A stretch of DNA of 64,000 nt, taken from contig PZJY01000004.1 of assembly GCA_031472005.1 (NCBI GenBank), positions 186,001 through 250,000 on the forward strand, given 5' to 3'. The DNA is from Tetracladium setigerum (taxonomy: Eukaryota; Ascomycota; Leotiomycetes; Helotiales). This document shows positions 32,757 through 43,870 of this stretch, piece by piece (within the stretch, counting starts at the first letter, position 1; every line of letters begins with the position of its first letter). The position numbers and the translations under genes were made by a program. Below the pieces are notes generated by a model that had not been told where the DNA came from, made no database searches, and was given only the letters and a program-made list of their open reading frames with translations.

Positions 32757-33957
32757 TTACTCTGGTTCTGCCTCTGAAGAGCTGGCCTTGTAAGAAACGT
32801 CATCCCTCATAGCCTTCTTTGCTGCCCTCCGCTCTTGCTCCACGAATCTGCCTTCACGTTCTGAATCGAGCTGCTCTGGTGGTGTGCTGTCTCTACGTCG
32901 TTTTCTCGCCCAAGGTGTATCGCTCCTGACAATCCCTTCCCCTAGCTTTAACCTCCTTGCTTTGGTTTCAGCGCGCTCGAGGAACGAATGCAACGTTTCC
33001 GCGGAGAGGTGTATGGGTTGGGTAAGATCAGGAAAGGTCTCGGCGAATTTTTCAGTAGCAAAGTCTTGGAGTTGCAATTGCAGGCTGGCTTGGGAATCGG
33101 GAACAAGCTTTCCATCTTCGTCGCGGAAGAGCTAGGAGTATTAGACAGTACATTGCATTTTCAAGGAGTCGCGAGCATACCTTGTCTGTCACTGTCTGCA
33201 CAACAGACAGTTCTTTCTCCCCTACAGCATCGACTCCAATATGTGGACGCCAGACTGAGATAGACGCCTTCTTACTTCCTTTGTACTCAACATCGATGCC
33301 AACAACGACACGAATATTAGTATTAGACCCAAGAATATATGCATCCGCTAAACGTGACAAATCCTTCTTCTTTTGCGAGTAGGACAGTTCAAGGACGACG
33401 CCTGGATACTGTGCGTCAAAATGTTGAAACGAGGCGTCTGGCTGATGGGAACCGAATCTAGCATCTTTAGAGACTATCTCTGCGGAAGCACTGTTCTCTA
33501 TGTCATATGCAAACTTGGCCGAAGGACTATCGCTCCGAGCGATTGCCCGTAATTGGAGCATGAGCTCTTGTGTGATGTAACTTAGGAGGCTTTCGTGCAA
33601 TGGACTGGGCATTCGAAGGATGTACAGCTGTTGTAAAGGAAAGTAATCGTGTCTATCGTGACATTAGCCAAGCAGTTAGATGTGAACGCCTTTTACGTAC
33701 CGAAGTTTGTGTTCGTGATAATCCCAGAGGTTTTCTTTCCGGAGCTGGCGCTGAAGAACGTCGTAATGATTTTCTTCTAAATGGAATCGAAGCCAGTGTT
33801 CACCCGCAGGAAGACAATGTCCGTCTTTGTGTCGTTTTACCTCTGCAAGAATCTGCGGGATGGGTGTCAAGATTTTCTCCTCCGTCGCAGGAGGTGTTGG
33901 TGGTGAACTTGTGAAGCTGTCGGGAGGCGTGGTTTGCAGTGGTTGTTGTGTACTCAT
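32757..33957 (-). CDS. PD-(D/E)XK nuclease-like protein
   Basis: Three exons on the minus strand, 33957-33701, 33652-33181 and 33131-32757, with 48 and 49 bp GT-AG introns and matching phases, give 367 intact residues. After a Ser/Pro/Thr-rich N-terminus come LEENHYDVLQRQL, HDYFPLQQLYILRMPSPLHE, IENSASAEI, PD at 157-158 (HQPDASFQH) and the strand GVVLELSYSQKKK with Glu174. This is the arrangement of a large fungal family with a restriction-endonuclease-like fold. The lysine of ExK is not at the strict position, so catalysis is uncertain. The C-terminus is basic and coiled (WARKRRRD). No substrate is known. Confidence 0.8.
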
Positions 33958-34269
33958 GATGAACGTTAGTGGAACGAATAAAATCGCATTTTGATATTAG
34001 ACAGGTGAGACTGGACGGAGAGTGGCATTTCGTTGTTTGTCGTTGACGTTGGACGAGACGGGAAGTGGCATTTCGTTGTTTGTTGTTGATGTTGCGAGGT
34101 TGACCCATTGGCGGGAATATAGTTCATCCGCTCCGAACTCTGAGGCGCATCCTGCAAAATATTTCTGCCTTACCAGCCTTAGGCATACGCTTCCTCCAAG
34201 TGGCTGAGTCCAATAGCAAGCCTTGACTTGAATACGGTATATTCGAGCAACCTAATTTAGCTTAGTAAT

Positions 34270-34665
34270 CATGAAACATCGGCTAAAACATGTTGCATTT
34301 CTGCCCCCAGACGGCGTAATTCCCGGACTGGATCATTCTCCCCCCACATATCAATCAAATTTGGAAATATGTTCTTTCTCTATAGATCTATCTCCCTAGT
34401 GCTCCGAATGGTAAAGAGACTTTGATGTTCGTGAACAAACAGGGGGGCCAAGCTGAAGCGACGATCAGTGGCGTAATTGAAACGATCGACAGCACGATCA
34501 AACGAAGTCTGCTCTTGTTACTGTTTGGTACCCTGAGGGAGAAATAGTTGATTAACAGCGACATATGAACAACAACGTTGTAGACTTCCGCATTAAAATT
34601 TAAAATTTATAGGACTACATATTTGTCTCGTGACAGGGTGCGCCTCTCGACCCAGGGACAGACGT
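34270..34665. mobile_element. Right end of a second element of the 7.4 kb family
   Basis: The last 44 bp (34,622-34,665) end AGGGACAGACGT followed by TA, the same terminus as at 23,484. The 350 bp before it align with 23,040-23,440. No left TIR was found in the 34 kb to the left, so the element is either truncated, rearranged or longer than the window. Confidence 0.8.
34622..34665 (-). repeat. Right TIR, second copy
   Basis: Its inverse reads ACGTCTGTCCCTGGGTCGAG, then GCGCACCCTGT, matching the 7.4 kb element's TIR at most positions but more diverged. Confidence 0.85.
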
Positions 34666-35391
34666 TAGTGGGTATTGGACACGTTGCCGCTCCGTGGAGA
34701 AAGTAGAAGTGTCGCGTGCCCAATAGTAGATAAGCAGGAGTATGAGTTCGTCCACACTAAAGACAGGCTTCTCCACGACCGTGATGTCGAGATCGAAGTC
34801 TTTTGTCAGGGGACCGTAAATGTACTACACAAACGTTAGCACCCTTGTATTACCACGAGGATGAGATACCGGAGGGCCCTACCGCGAGAACCTCTTTTGC
34901 ATCATTGGTATCCATGTGGCGGCCGTTCTCTCGGTTGAAGAGCATCTTCAGTCGTAGATAATACTGGTGAACCGTACTCCTCTTCTTCACCCGACCCACC
35001 TCGCAGATGTGAATGCAGAATGCTATCGAGATCCCCTTAGAACAGTTCCGGATTATCGAGCGCCACGGCGGGTTCTTGGGCAGGTGGGCACAGAACCTAG
35101 TGCAACAGTCAGTCTAACGGCGTACTTCTGCTCAGCGGTCAAATCTCTGCGCTCTTACCTACTGAACATCTATATAATGTCCTGGAGGTTGTCTTTCGTT
35201 TTATCGGAATAGTTGCGCTTGACGGTCGTCTTGTCATATTGGTCGATCAGTTTCTGGAGACTTTCGGGAGAGCGTGGTTGGATCTTCGGTTTAGGACGAC
35301 GACGTTGAACACGATCGTTTATGCGTGCGATATTCGGCTGCGGGGTTGGGGGCAGTCGCAGATTGACTGTGGCAGAGGTCCCGCGGGCCAT
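34666..35391 (-). pseudogene. DUF3435 (tyrosine recombinase-like) N-terminal relic
   Basis: On the minus strand: ATG at 35,391, a Pro/Arg-rich leader, KRNYSDKTKDNLQDI, then KKRSTVHQYYLRLKMLFNRE with NGRHMDTND. A GTAGGG...TGTAG intron (about 58 bp) follows, and then YIYGPLTKDFDLDITVVEK with VDELILLLIYYWARDTSTF and ERQRVQYP. This is the DNA-binding/core-binding half of the DUF3435 family, to which Starship captain recombinases belong. Stops and a frameshift near 35,000-35,160 break it. It ends exactly at the TA of the transposon end at 34,665. The catalytic half (R...H-x-x-R...Y) is absent from the window. Confidence 0.82.
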
Positions 35392-35449
35392 CGTGACGGG
35401 AGGCTCTTTCACTTTTGTAGTCGGGAGCCGAGAGCAGAATGTCGTTGTG

Positions 35450-35785
35450 CGAGGTGTTGAGTGTTGAGTCGAGAGGTTGGAGAAGGAGAAGAGGAGAGGT
35501 GAAGGGGATGGGAATGGGATTGGGAACGGGAATGGGAATGAGGATGAGAAGGGTATATATGTGAGGATGTCGCCGTGCGAGGTATTGAGTGTGGAGTCGA
35601 GGTGAGAGTGTTGGGTCGAGAGGTAGGAGAAAGAGAAGAGGAAAGGTAATGGGGATAGGGAAGGGGAAGGGGAAGGAGGCGAGGAAAGTCGAGAGGTGGG
35701 AGGAAGATAGAGAAGAGGAGAGCTGATGGGGGATAGGGGATGGGGATGGGAAGATGGATAGAGATGGGGATGAGAAAGTTCTGTG
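35450..35785 (+). repeat. Polypurine minisatellite, three diverged units
   Basis: G/A-rich plus strand in which a block (GCGAGGTRTTGAGTG, GAGTCGAG, then GGAGAAGGAGAAGAGG) recurs at about 35,450, 35,575 and 35,680, each followed by a GGGGATGGGAATGGG-like stretch. Reading frames here are Ser/His/Pro-rich low-complexity and not genes. It lies directly upstream of the DUF3435 relic start. Confidence 0.8.
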
Positions 35786-36024
35786 TGTGAGTACGAACGA
35801 TGGGCAGGCAGTGCCATGATGACCACCCAAGGACCACCCCAAAAGGCTCCCCCCAAAAACGGGGGAAAAGGAAGCATGATGTGGATGAAGTTAGAAAATC
35901 GACAACTGGGATCAAAGAAGCAGATGTGGTGGACGTGACGACCCTTAGCCGCCAGGCGCCTGGGGATACCGCACGTGATGCGGTGGTAGAGGGGTTCCGG
36001 CCTGCGTAAAACAGCGACCACCAC

Positions 36025-36617
36025 AACCCCGCGTAAAGTTATAATCCATACATTGTACCTGGATGTGTTTGGACATCTTGATTGTAGACATGGTCATATG
36101 ATTATATCCGGCTAAGTTACTAGTTAACTTATTCTCTTTACGATGAAGAACTTTTGGAAGAATTGAAAAGCGTTGCTGAATCTTTACTGAATCCGGTGGT
36201 CAACTCTGGTGGGGCTTAGTGGGGAACAGCCTTCCCACTTCGCGACCAGCTCTCTGCTCTCTCCAGACGTTTATCATGTGACGAGACGCAGTTCAGAGGA
36301 GTACTGTATATGAAATTCTCGTGCGATGACATCCGCAAAATGCTCACCGGTAATGCAATGTGCCGCTTGAGATATTGAGAGGTTTAAAGATATCACGATG
36401 AGGGCGAATGTATGCAAATTATAAGACGAAGCTAGATGTGTAGGGAAGGGAGTGAAATACTAAGAACGAAGCCATTCAGCTCGCTTGGCATTGACCAAAA
36501 GTTTGGTGTAAGTTACTATAGTTGAACATACTACTTCTCAGATGGCTGTTAACTACCATTCTCTGCTCCTAACAGACACCAGATTGTCCCACGTCTCCAT
36601 CTTTATAGTCATATCTG
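36025..36617. other. Intergenic
   Basis: No gene seen. Confidence 0.4.
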
Positions 36618-36857
36618 CTACGGCGGTCCTGAGCTAGGTAGTGGGTTTACAATATTCGTGTGTTTGTGACTCTTCTTCCGCTTCCACAATAAGATGACTA
36701 GGACAATAATAATCACGAAGAAACCAGCGATGACAATACCAACAATGGCGCCGGTTGATGTTTTGGATTTCTTCTTGGAGGACTTGGTATTTCCAAGGAC
36801 AAGAGAGGCGAATTGCAGAAGGGAGAAGCCATAGTAGAGGAAGGACTGATTACGCAT
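36618..36857 (-). CDS. Small single-pass membrane protein
   Basis: 79 residues: a hydrophobic N-terminus ending SLVLGN that can act as a signal peptide, a short Lys/Ser-rich loop (TKSSKKKSKTST), one strong membrane span (GAIVGIVIAGFFVIIIVLVI), a KRKK stop-transfer and a short polar tail. The layout signal, span and basic stop is that of a type I membrane microprotein. No family recognised. Being short, it could be the last exon of a longer gene. Confidence 0.5.
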   Translation of the reverse strand: MRNQSFLYYGFSLLQFASLVLGNTKSSKKKSKTSTGAIVGIVIAGFFVIIIVLVILLWKRKKSHKHTNIVNPLPSSGPP

Positions 36858-39087
36858 TATGAACGGCCTTTTTTTTGGCCCCTGGATGAGGTTGAGATGG
36901 TTATTGAAGCAAAATCTCCTTAAATCAGAATTGGAGAGATCACTCGGCTATAAGAAGTCAAATGGAGAGTTTTGGCAGTAATACAATGCTCTTGTTCTAT
37001 TTCTAAGACATAATTTCTTATGAAGTCCGCTATGTGTCATCACCAGAGACCGCTTGGTCGGATGACGAGATGACTTGTCAAGTAACCATTATGTCCCATT
37101 GAGAGGATCTGCCCGAGGCGACGAGTTTGGTGAGGTGACGCATCATGTGAATGTTCAAGCATTAGCTCTCTCCAATGTCAACTGGCAGTTTAATCTGCCT
37201 GGTGGCTGCAAACGAAATTTTTCTTTAGCCATCCTAAATACAGTACTGTAGTGTTGAAGACCCTTGTACTGTACAGTAAGTTTATTCAGACACCTAAGCT
37301 TGTATTTCGCTACTGTATACCGGTTGTAAAGTACAGTAGCAATAATTTTACACTGGCTGATAAACCAACTTTCGCAAAATCAATTCCGTTCCCAACTAAC
37401 ATGACCGCTACACGATGCCGATCTCCTTCGCCTTAAAAGCGACCACTTAAGCATCCCATTCAGCCAGTCATTTGGTATCTAACGTTAGGATTTGGAGCCT
37501 CTAATTCCATTGTTTTGTCCTTACAACTATGCAATCTGAAAGTTGTCCAGCCTTTTGCGCTATGATACGCCACTTCTCCTATTCGTAGTTATAGAAGCAC
37601 CCAAAGCTTTTGGAACTAAGAGACTCGCTCAAACAATTGAGATAGGTTAAGACATATTGTGTCGTCTATCCACCGCGGGATCTTAAAACATTGTTTTGGA
37701 AGAGTAGCGGATCTACACTGTGCCCGAGGATCTTCCTGGGAAAAAAAATCGCAATTTCTTCCAGGTAACTTAAGTGACAGATTTTCCTTCAAATCTATAA
37801 GTCAAGTAGCTCATCATTTGGGCAGAAATAGTTTTGAGGCTGGTTTTAGCATTACTTCCGTTCCGATCACATTCGCTAAGTCTCTAATTACCTCAAACGA
37901 TTGACTGATACGAGGCATCTTCGATCGATGCCCTTGATTGGGAATAGAGATCCTACGATCTTTTACCTGTTTCTCATCCCATCCGGCCCTCACCGACGGT
38001 TGTGAAATTTTCTGGAAAGGATTAATTTGCTACCCTGGCGGACTCCCTAACTCCAGCTGCTAGTCTTCCGGCCTTGACTTTTCTGTCCCCGTCTTCTATC
38101 GAAAAACGAAACACATCATGTTTTGGCAGTAAGCCATTTCATGTCGGGGGTAGACCTGCCCTTGATAGTATTATTATGACCCAGGAGTGGCCCGCGAAGG
38201 GTATTGAAGTCATAAACACCATGGTGATGCAAGTCTTTTGAACAGAAAACGGCAATACACTTTTCGAGGAGGCCTTTGCGATGTGTAGCATTGCTATTAT
38301 AAATATCAGTGCCCATCTGATGGTCAGACACGAGAACTCTGTAGTGAGTAAGAAGATATTGAGGTGGTAGAAGGTAACATTTTCGCGAATAGGCAGAAAG
38401 TCACGACTCCGTGTGCATGGTTGAGTAGCAGCGCAACCAAGGTGAGCTGATTGATCACTATCATGTTCATGTTTTTGAACGCGATATTTCTAGAAAGGTA
38501 GTATAGGCAGTAGCTTGCCGAGGTAAATTATGGTCGCTATATCGCTGAATCGCCTGTTGTTGCACTCCGAGGGTTTTCCTGAAATACAGCACAATATTGT
38601 GTGAAGATCCTCCAGAAGGCATAGAAAAGGTACAGATAGAAAGACAAATAGCACTGGCGCCTCTTCGCATCGATTGTGTTAAGCAAAAACCTCGGAGAGT
38701 CAATCTCCCGGCTAAATTTTGGATAGAATGTGGATATATCTTAAACAGATCATCAATATCTAAATTGCAGCTTTTTGCGTAACAAGAAACGATATACCTC
38801 ATTTTCTACTTTAGCCTATTTATTAGAGTTGGTACACATACGTTGAACTTCTCCGGTAACTTCAAGCAAACGAGCCAGGACATATCTCTGAAGCTGTTCA
38901 AGTAAAGTTTCAGCATCCATATTGTATTCCTTCTTTGCATAGATCGAACATGGACCTTGTCGTTTGGACTGGCTTTCAGGGCCTCTTTGCTCGGTACATG
39001 TATTTAATAGGTGCTGCTGGAATCATCATCACACAGAACATTCGCCAAAATGATGGAGTCGGCCAAAGTTATCTCTCGGCGCCTGTA
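36858..39087. other. Gene-free stretch
   Basis: Over 2 kb with only short unconvincing frames. ACAGTACTGTA-like words cluster at 37,235-37,345. No gene or RNA seen. Confidence 0.4.
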
Positions 39088-39267
39088 CAGTAGGGTGACA
39101 AAAGTCTGAACCCCCCCCTTTGCTGCGCTCCCTCGAACAGGCAACCGCTTGACTTTTTGACGTTAGGTTAGCCTTCAATCTAACTTCAACGAGTAACCGC
39201 TTGACTACGACAAGCTAGAGGAACCTTGGCGTAACAAAGGGGGGTGCAGACTTTTGTCACCCTACTG
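39088..39267. mobile_element. 180-bp MITE with TA duplication
   Basis: Starts CAGTAGGGTGACAAAAGTCTG and ends with the inverse, with about 34 bp TIRs and TA at both sides (39086-39087 and 39268-39269). It has no coding capacity. The TIR differs from those of the Tc1 and 7.4 kb elements, so its mobilising transposase is not in this window. Confidence 0.93.
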
Positions 39268-40278
39268 TAGATGATCAATGATTAAACAACTCTTTTTCAA
39301 GATTTTTTCCGCAACCTTGATGCAATTGTTATTGTTTCTTTCAAGGGCCCAACCAAGTGAGGCGATTTTACGCGAGTCTGTCTCAGCCCACCCCAGACCA
39401 GTATCAGTAAATAAGGTTATAGTCTAAACTACTCTCGGTCACCGAACAGGCTGTCATCTCTCAAAGGCGTTAGAAGACCAGAGATCGCTTAGGAAATCTT
39501 GCTGGTTTGCTCGTTTCCGTTGCTGCCCGGCACGGCGGTGCCTTGCGCTTTTCCTCACATTACACGACTGCAACATAATCGACGAATGATTGCTTTTCTT
39601 TTTGTTTTTCGTTCTCGTGCGACCAGCGGATTTCTCCTTCAAAAGCATTCCCTACCCCATTCAATGCCATAGCGCTCGTGAGGACCTCAATGAGGGTTCA
39701 CCTTCGGCGGAGCTGGAACATTTTCCAACATCTGTACAGAATTATGCTTCTGCGACCACAAAACCACCTAAAAGGTATGAGGAATCAGTCACCATCTATG
39801 ACCTGGTTTCGAGTTGATGACCTGCTTCAGCAAAGGGACAGTTTATTTCCAAAGGCACGTCTCAGTCCCTGTTTCATGCCACTCGTTCATACCTCACATG
39901 TCCTCCGGCCACAATTATGAACTCAGCACACACATACACATAATACCACTTGCCTCCTCACCTCGACCAGCGTTTGATGCGAGCTCCATTTGAGCGCTTC
40001 AATTCCCCATCGCCGAAAAGGTCACCACGCTCCTTATATTCCTCGCACCTTCACAAATCACCAGACCTCTCATCATCCACCAGCTTCGTCTTCTGTAAAG
40101 AGATCCCGTCGATCCCTTTGCTCTAGTCTATTCTCCTTCTCCCTCGATTACTTAGCCCTGCTATGGCCTTGGCTATTTTATAAACCTGCACCAAGCTAAA
40201 AGGTCTACGGAACAGTTGAATTAGTCTATAACGTTTGATCGGGTTGGCTTACACAGACGGCGGCTCGAGTTTCATTGG
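39268..40278. other. Intergenic and cyclin promoter/leader
   Basis: No supported gene. From about 39,950 the sequence becomes CT-rich on the plus strand, a common feature of fungal promoters and leaders. Confidence 0.45.
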
Positions 40279-42150
40279 ATGAACTTCGGCACTTTTGTTT
40301 TTATTATGATGAAGTACGGTGAAGATGGCTCCCCGACGTTTCTCGTCTCATATCGCAATGGTTTATACAGCTCTTCAGCTTTATCCTCTTCCGCCTCGGT
40401 CTCGGCGGATGCTCTGTTTCAATCAACCAACTCCTTAGGCTTAAATCTCCTACCCTGCCACATCAGTAATCCAGCAACAACATTCGAAGCCGATAGCATC
40501 TCGGTCCCACCCTTGTGGCTGGAGAAAAAGCTCACTATCGGACCGGCACCCAGACAACGGCATCATGCGGGAAGAATCGGTGCCGGAACGGAAACCCCAA
40601 GCCACCATCCCGCCTTGGTTCGTCGAAGCGATCAAAAGGCCATATTTGTTGATGCCCTCGTCGGTAAGATTAACGCGATCATCATACAAGTGTCCCTGCT
40701 CAATATCTATTCCCTAGATTCTTCTGTCCAGGTTATTGAAGCAATTTGGCCCCTTTCATCAGTTGCCTATCGGGGTGAGGAGCGAGACAAAGGCGTTCTT
40801 CCGTTACGCACATTCATTCAAGAGACGCTTCGTCGATCAAGGACCAGCTACTCAACCCTCCAGGTCGCTCTATATTACCTAATTTTGATCAAGCCATATG
40901 TGCCAAAATACGATTTTACAATGGCACGGTCGGATGATTTACCTCCTATCAGACCTTTGCAGTGCGGTCGCCGCATGTTCCTTTCAGCGCTCATTCTGGC
41001 TTCCAAATATCTTCAAGACCGTAATTACTCTACACGGGGTTGGAGTAAGATCTCCGGGTTGAACAGTATGGAGATCAATCAGAATGAAATGGCTTTCCTA
41101 CTGGCCGTCGATTGGAAAATCCACATGAACGACACTCTCTTCAAACGTTGGACAGATATCATCCTCGCGTACAACCCATTTCAACCTCCATTTCCCGCAG
41201 CATTTTGCCTCAAGCTGGAAAAGCGGATAGCATATTGGAAAGCAGTTATTCTCATGCTCAATTCTGAATTGGATAACATAGAGGACTGTACAATGTCAGC
41301 ATCTGGAAATGCCAACGTCCAACTCAATGGAGCATCGCCTCATTCTTTCCATTCACTGATTGTTGAGCGATCTTCTGGTGTCAAGTATGGGCCCGCCGAA
41401 TTTACACCAACACCAAAATATTATATGAAGCCTCTTCCATCAAGTATATATTCTTCGAACAAACCTACGTCAGTCCTTGGACTCTTATCCACACCACGAT
41501 TGACCCCTCCGTTCAATGCATTCAACACTCCTGCAGTGAGTGCTGTTTCCTATATGCTAAACAGGCCCGCTACGGATTTGGCGATGACCACTGTAATAGA
41601 TCAACGGTATCAATTTTCATCAAAAGCAAACGTATCTGCTCACCCTTCATCCGACTCTGCTTCTTCAATGTCGTCCCAGAGTCTATGATCTCAGACAACT
41701 CGTCACGTCTATCTCGATTACCTTCAATCTCTTCTTTAGAAGGCTGTTACGATAATGTCTCAATGCCTCGTCCTGACTCATATACCGGACCTGTCGGCAA
41801 GGACTATCTTGATATTTCCGTCGACGTAACACTAGCGAGATATTTTAGGGTTGTGGATCCACCAAGTAGAATTGGCGTCAAACAGAGCCGAGAAGAGTCT
41901 TTTGACCAGTCTCTGCGGGAGAATGTCCGAGGAAAAGATCACCTTCGATGCTAGTCAGCTAACCTTATCTGATCGCAAATGGCTTAGAACCTTGGCATTG
42001 TTCAAGTTGCTATTGAATCGATGTCCTCGGCATCATTTGGCCGAAAGCGCATAGGCTGCTCAGTAGAAGAAACCCATGGGCTTCCACAACCCAACCTTCA
42101 CCTTGCACTTGCAATTGGCAGCTTTGGTGTACCAGGGATGTGGGAAGGAA
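40279..42150 (+). pseudogene. PCL/Pho80-type cyclin, 3' part decayed
   Basis: N-terminal exon from ATG 40,279 (or the Met of MKYGEDGS shortly after), a 54 bp GTAAGA...CCTAG intron at 40,664-40,717, and a cyclin box encoded by about 40,790-41,170: VLPLRTFIQETLRRSRTSYS, LQCGRRMFLSALILASKYLQ, NEMAFLLAVDWKIH. Such cyclins activate Pho85-type kinases. The box is intact. After the Ser-rich stretch the frame shifts near 41,685. In the new frame (SRLSRLPSISSLEG...) TAG, TGA and TAG codons stand at 41,952, about 41,971 and about 41,985 before the frame resumes as QVAIESMSSASFGRKRIGCS with VEETHGLPQP. The product would be cut to about 451 residues and may still work as a cyclin. Confidence 0.8.
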
Positions 42151-42299
42151 TGCTTACTTAGCTACTACGCCAACCAGTTATCAAATCCTCACTGTGAACT
42201 TGGACAGTGCTACTTCGATCTGTTCCACGCCCACAAGTCTCTTATCGAACGCATCTACAGCGGAGTGCAATCAAAACATTTTTACAGTGGATTTCATAC

Positions 42300-43540
42300 C
42301 TGATCATTAAAACGCTGGTAGGTCCCATCCTAACCACATCGACCCCCAGATGTGGTTCTGAGAGACGAGTCTAGCTCAAATATCTTTCGATTTTGACATC
42401 CTCACGTCCATCCCACCTACAACACCACCCTCAAAAAATGATCAACCATCAACGACCAACCTGTCTACCGAAACAATCCTCTTACGGCTCTTTACGAAGC
42501 GAAAAAATTCTCAGAAGCGCTCAGCTGCCGAAATTGATGTCTACTTTGGGTGCCGAGACAAACGCTCCATTACCGCAGAGTATCGATGAGCTGATTGCTA
42601 CGTCTTCAGTCAGCTGATGGTGGGGGTGGAAGCAGAAGGCGTGTCGATGGTGGAAATCTTGATGTTGTGGAATGCGAAGCGGCATGAAGGAGCCGTGGAG
42701 TCTAGTGCTGGAGAGATTGGTGCTGTGCATGTTTAAGGATAGGCAGAGGAAGGCAATGGTAATAGTGAGGGAGCTGATGAAGGCGACTGGGATTGGGGAC
42801 AGAGTTTTGGAGGCATTGGCGAGGAGATATGCGCCGCAGATAGAGATCGGCCCCCAGTGAGGGTGGGGGTGTTGTCAATGGGCTTCTTCGCTTCTTGGCT
42901 TGTGAGGCCTGTGGTGGAGTGAGCTGTACTGAAGAAGGGACGGCACATATAGATTTCGAGATGACTAGATGTAGTTCTGCTAAAAGCCATACTATTATCT
43001 ATCCACAATGTATCCCCACGAATATGCCGAAGCGGCAAGGTTTCTGGCCTTAGATAATTCTTTATGAAACAATAAGGGATAAAACCCGCCACTCAAAGAT
43101 AGAAGTGTACGTGATGGGCCTATAGATATATGGTCACCAAAACTTCCATTTTACATTCACCGCTCTAATTATTGAGAAGAAAATTTAACTCTCTTGTTGC
43201 CCTATGCGTTTTTGATGTGCTTAGGACTAAATCCAAAACTAAAACTAAAATCCTCAAAAGCGTGTCCCACACAACAAAGAGACAAAGAGCGTCACCCAAT
43301 GCCAAATCAATTTCCAACTCTCGTATCTTGTTGCTGGCGGAAGCCGGTGCTGGAAAAAGGTTCGCATCAGGTTCTTTAGTGAATAATGACGAGGAACATA
43401 CCTAGTTATACACATATACCCATCATCTTTCTTCGCCATTTGGGGCCACTACAGTACTCTCCATCCTCTATCCCTACAAGTCCCACCATCTTATTCTCAG
43501 CTCGGTCTATATACGTTTCAATCGTTCCTGTCGATGCCTT
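42300..43540. other. Intergenic
   Basis: Short frames such as 42,393-42,617 are unconvincing. No domain recognised. Confidence 0.4.
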
Positions 43541-43870
43541 TCATTGATTGTCCACGCGCTCTCGTAATTTAAAAAAGATGCCCCAGACAGAATAGCCACC
43601 GATCGAAAAAGCTACTGCTACTACCACTACCCAGGCTAAAAGTGGCGTTGGTTCAAAAAGGTAGTGAATCAGAGACCAGGTGACTAAATTGATACTGATA
43701 AGTGGCAGATATGCGGTGTAGTAATTCCAAAGATCCGGGATCAATTTCCCAAAAAGAAAAGGATGCCAGATATACCACTTAAATTCGGTCCACAGTGAGA
43801 ATAATATAGTTGATAGAAATTTTAAACCGCAACCTTGTTCGTAGTAAAAGTGTACGGTCGGGACACAAAC
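43541..43870 (-). pseudogene. Fragment of a small membrane protein (tentative)
   Basis: A minus-strand frame of about 110 codons reads FLSTILFSLWTEFKWYIWHP, then three hydrophobic spans including LLAWVVVVAVAFSIGGYSVW, and ends KLRERVDNQ. It has no ATG upstream before a stop, so it is either an internal exon or a relic. Family unknown. Confidence 0.35.

Noticed and set aside
1..34000. Left TIR of the second transposon (TA followed by ACGTCTGTCCC)
   Set aside because: The only clear match on the plus strand is at 16,121, which belongs to the 7.4 kb element. AGACGTCCCTGG near 7,684 is too short to count.
35291..36026. Three long minus-strand frames of 183-284 codons
   Set aside because: They are the polypurine minisatellite read in different frames (Ser/His/Pro low complexity). 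Only the final 74 codons of one frame belong to the DUF3435 relic.
40450..40689. 79-codon minus-strand frame
   Set aside because: Shadow of the cyclin exon; no start context or domain.
41851..42054. 67-codon plus-strand frame taken at first as part of the cyclin
   Set aside because: The other frame continues as NLGIVQVAIESMSS and GRKRIGCS despite stops, which is the better continuation.
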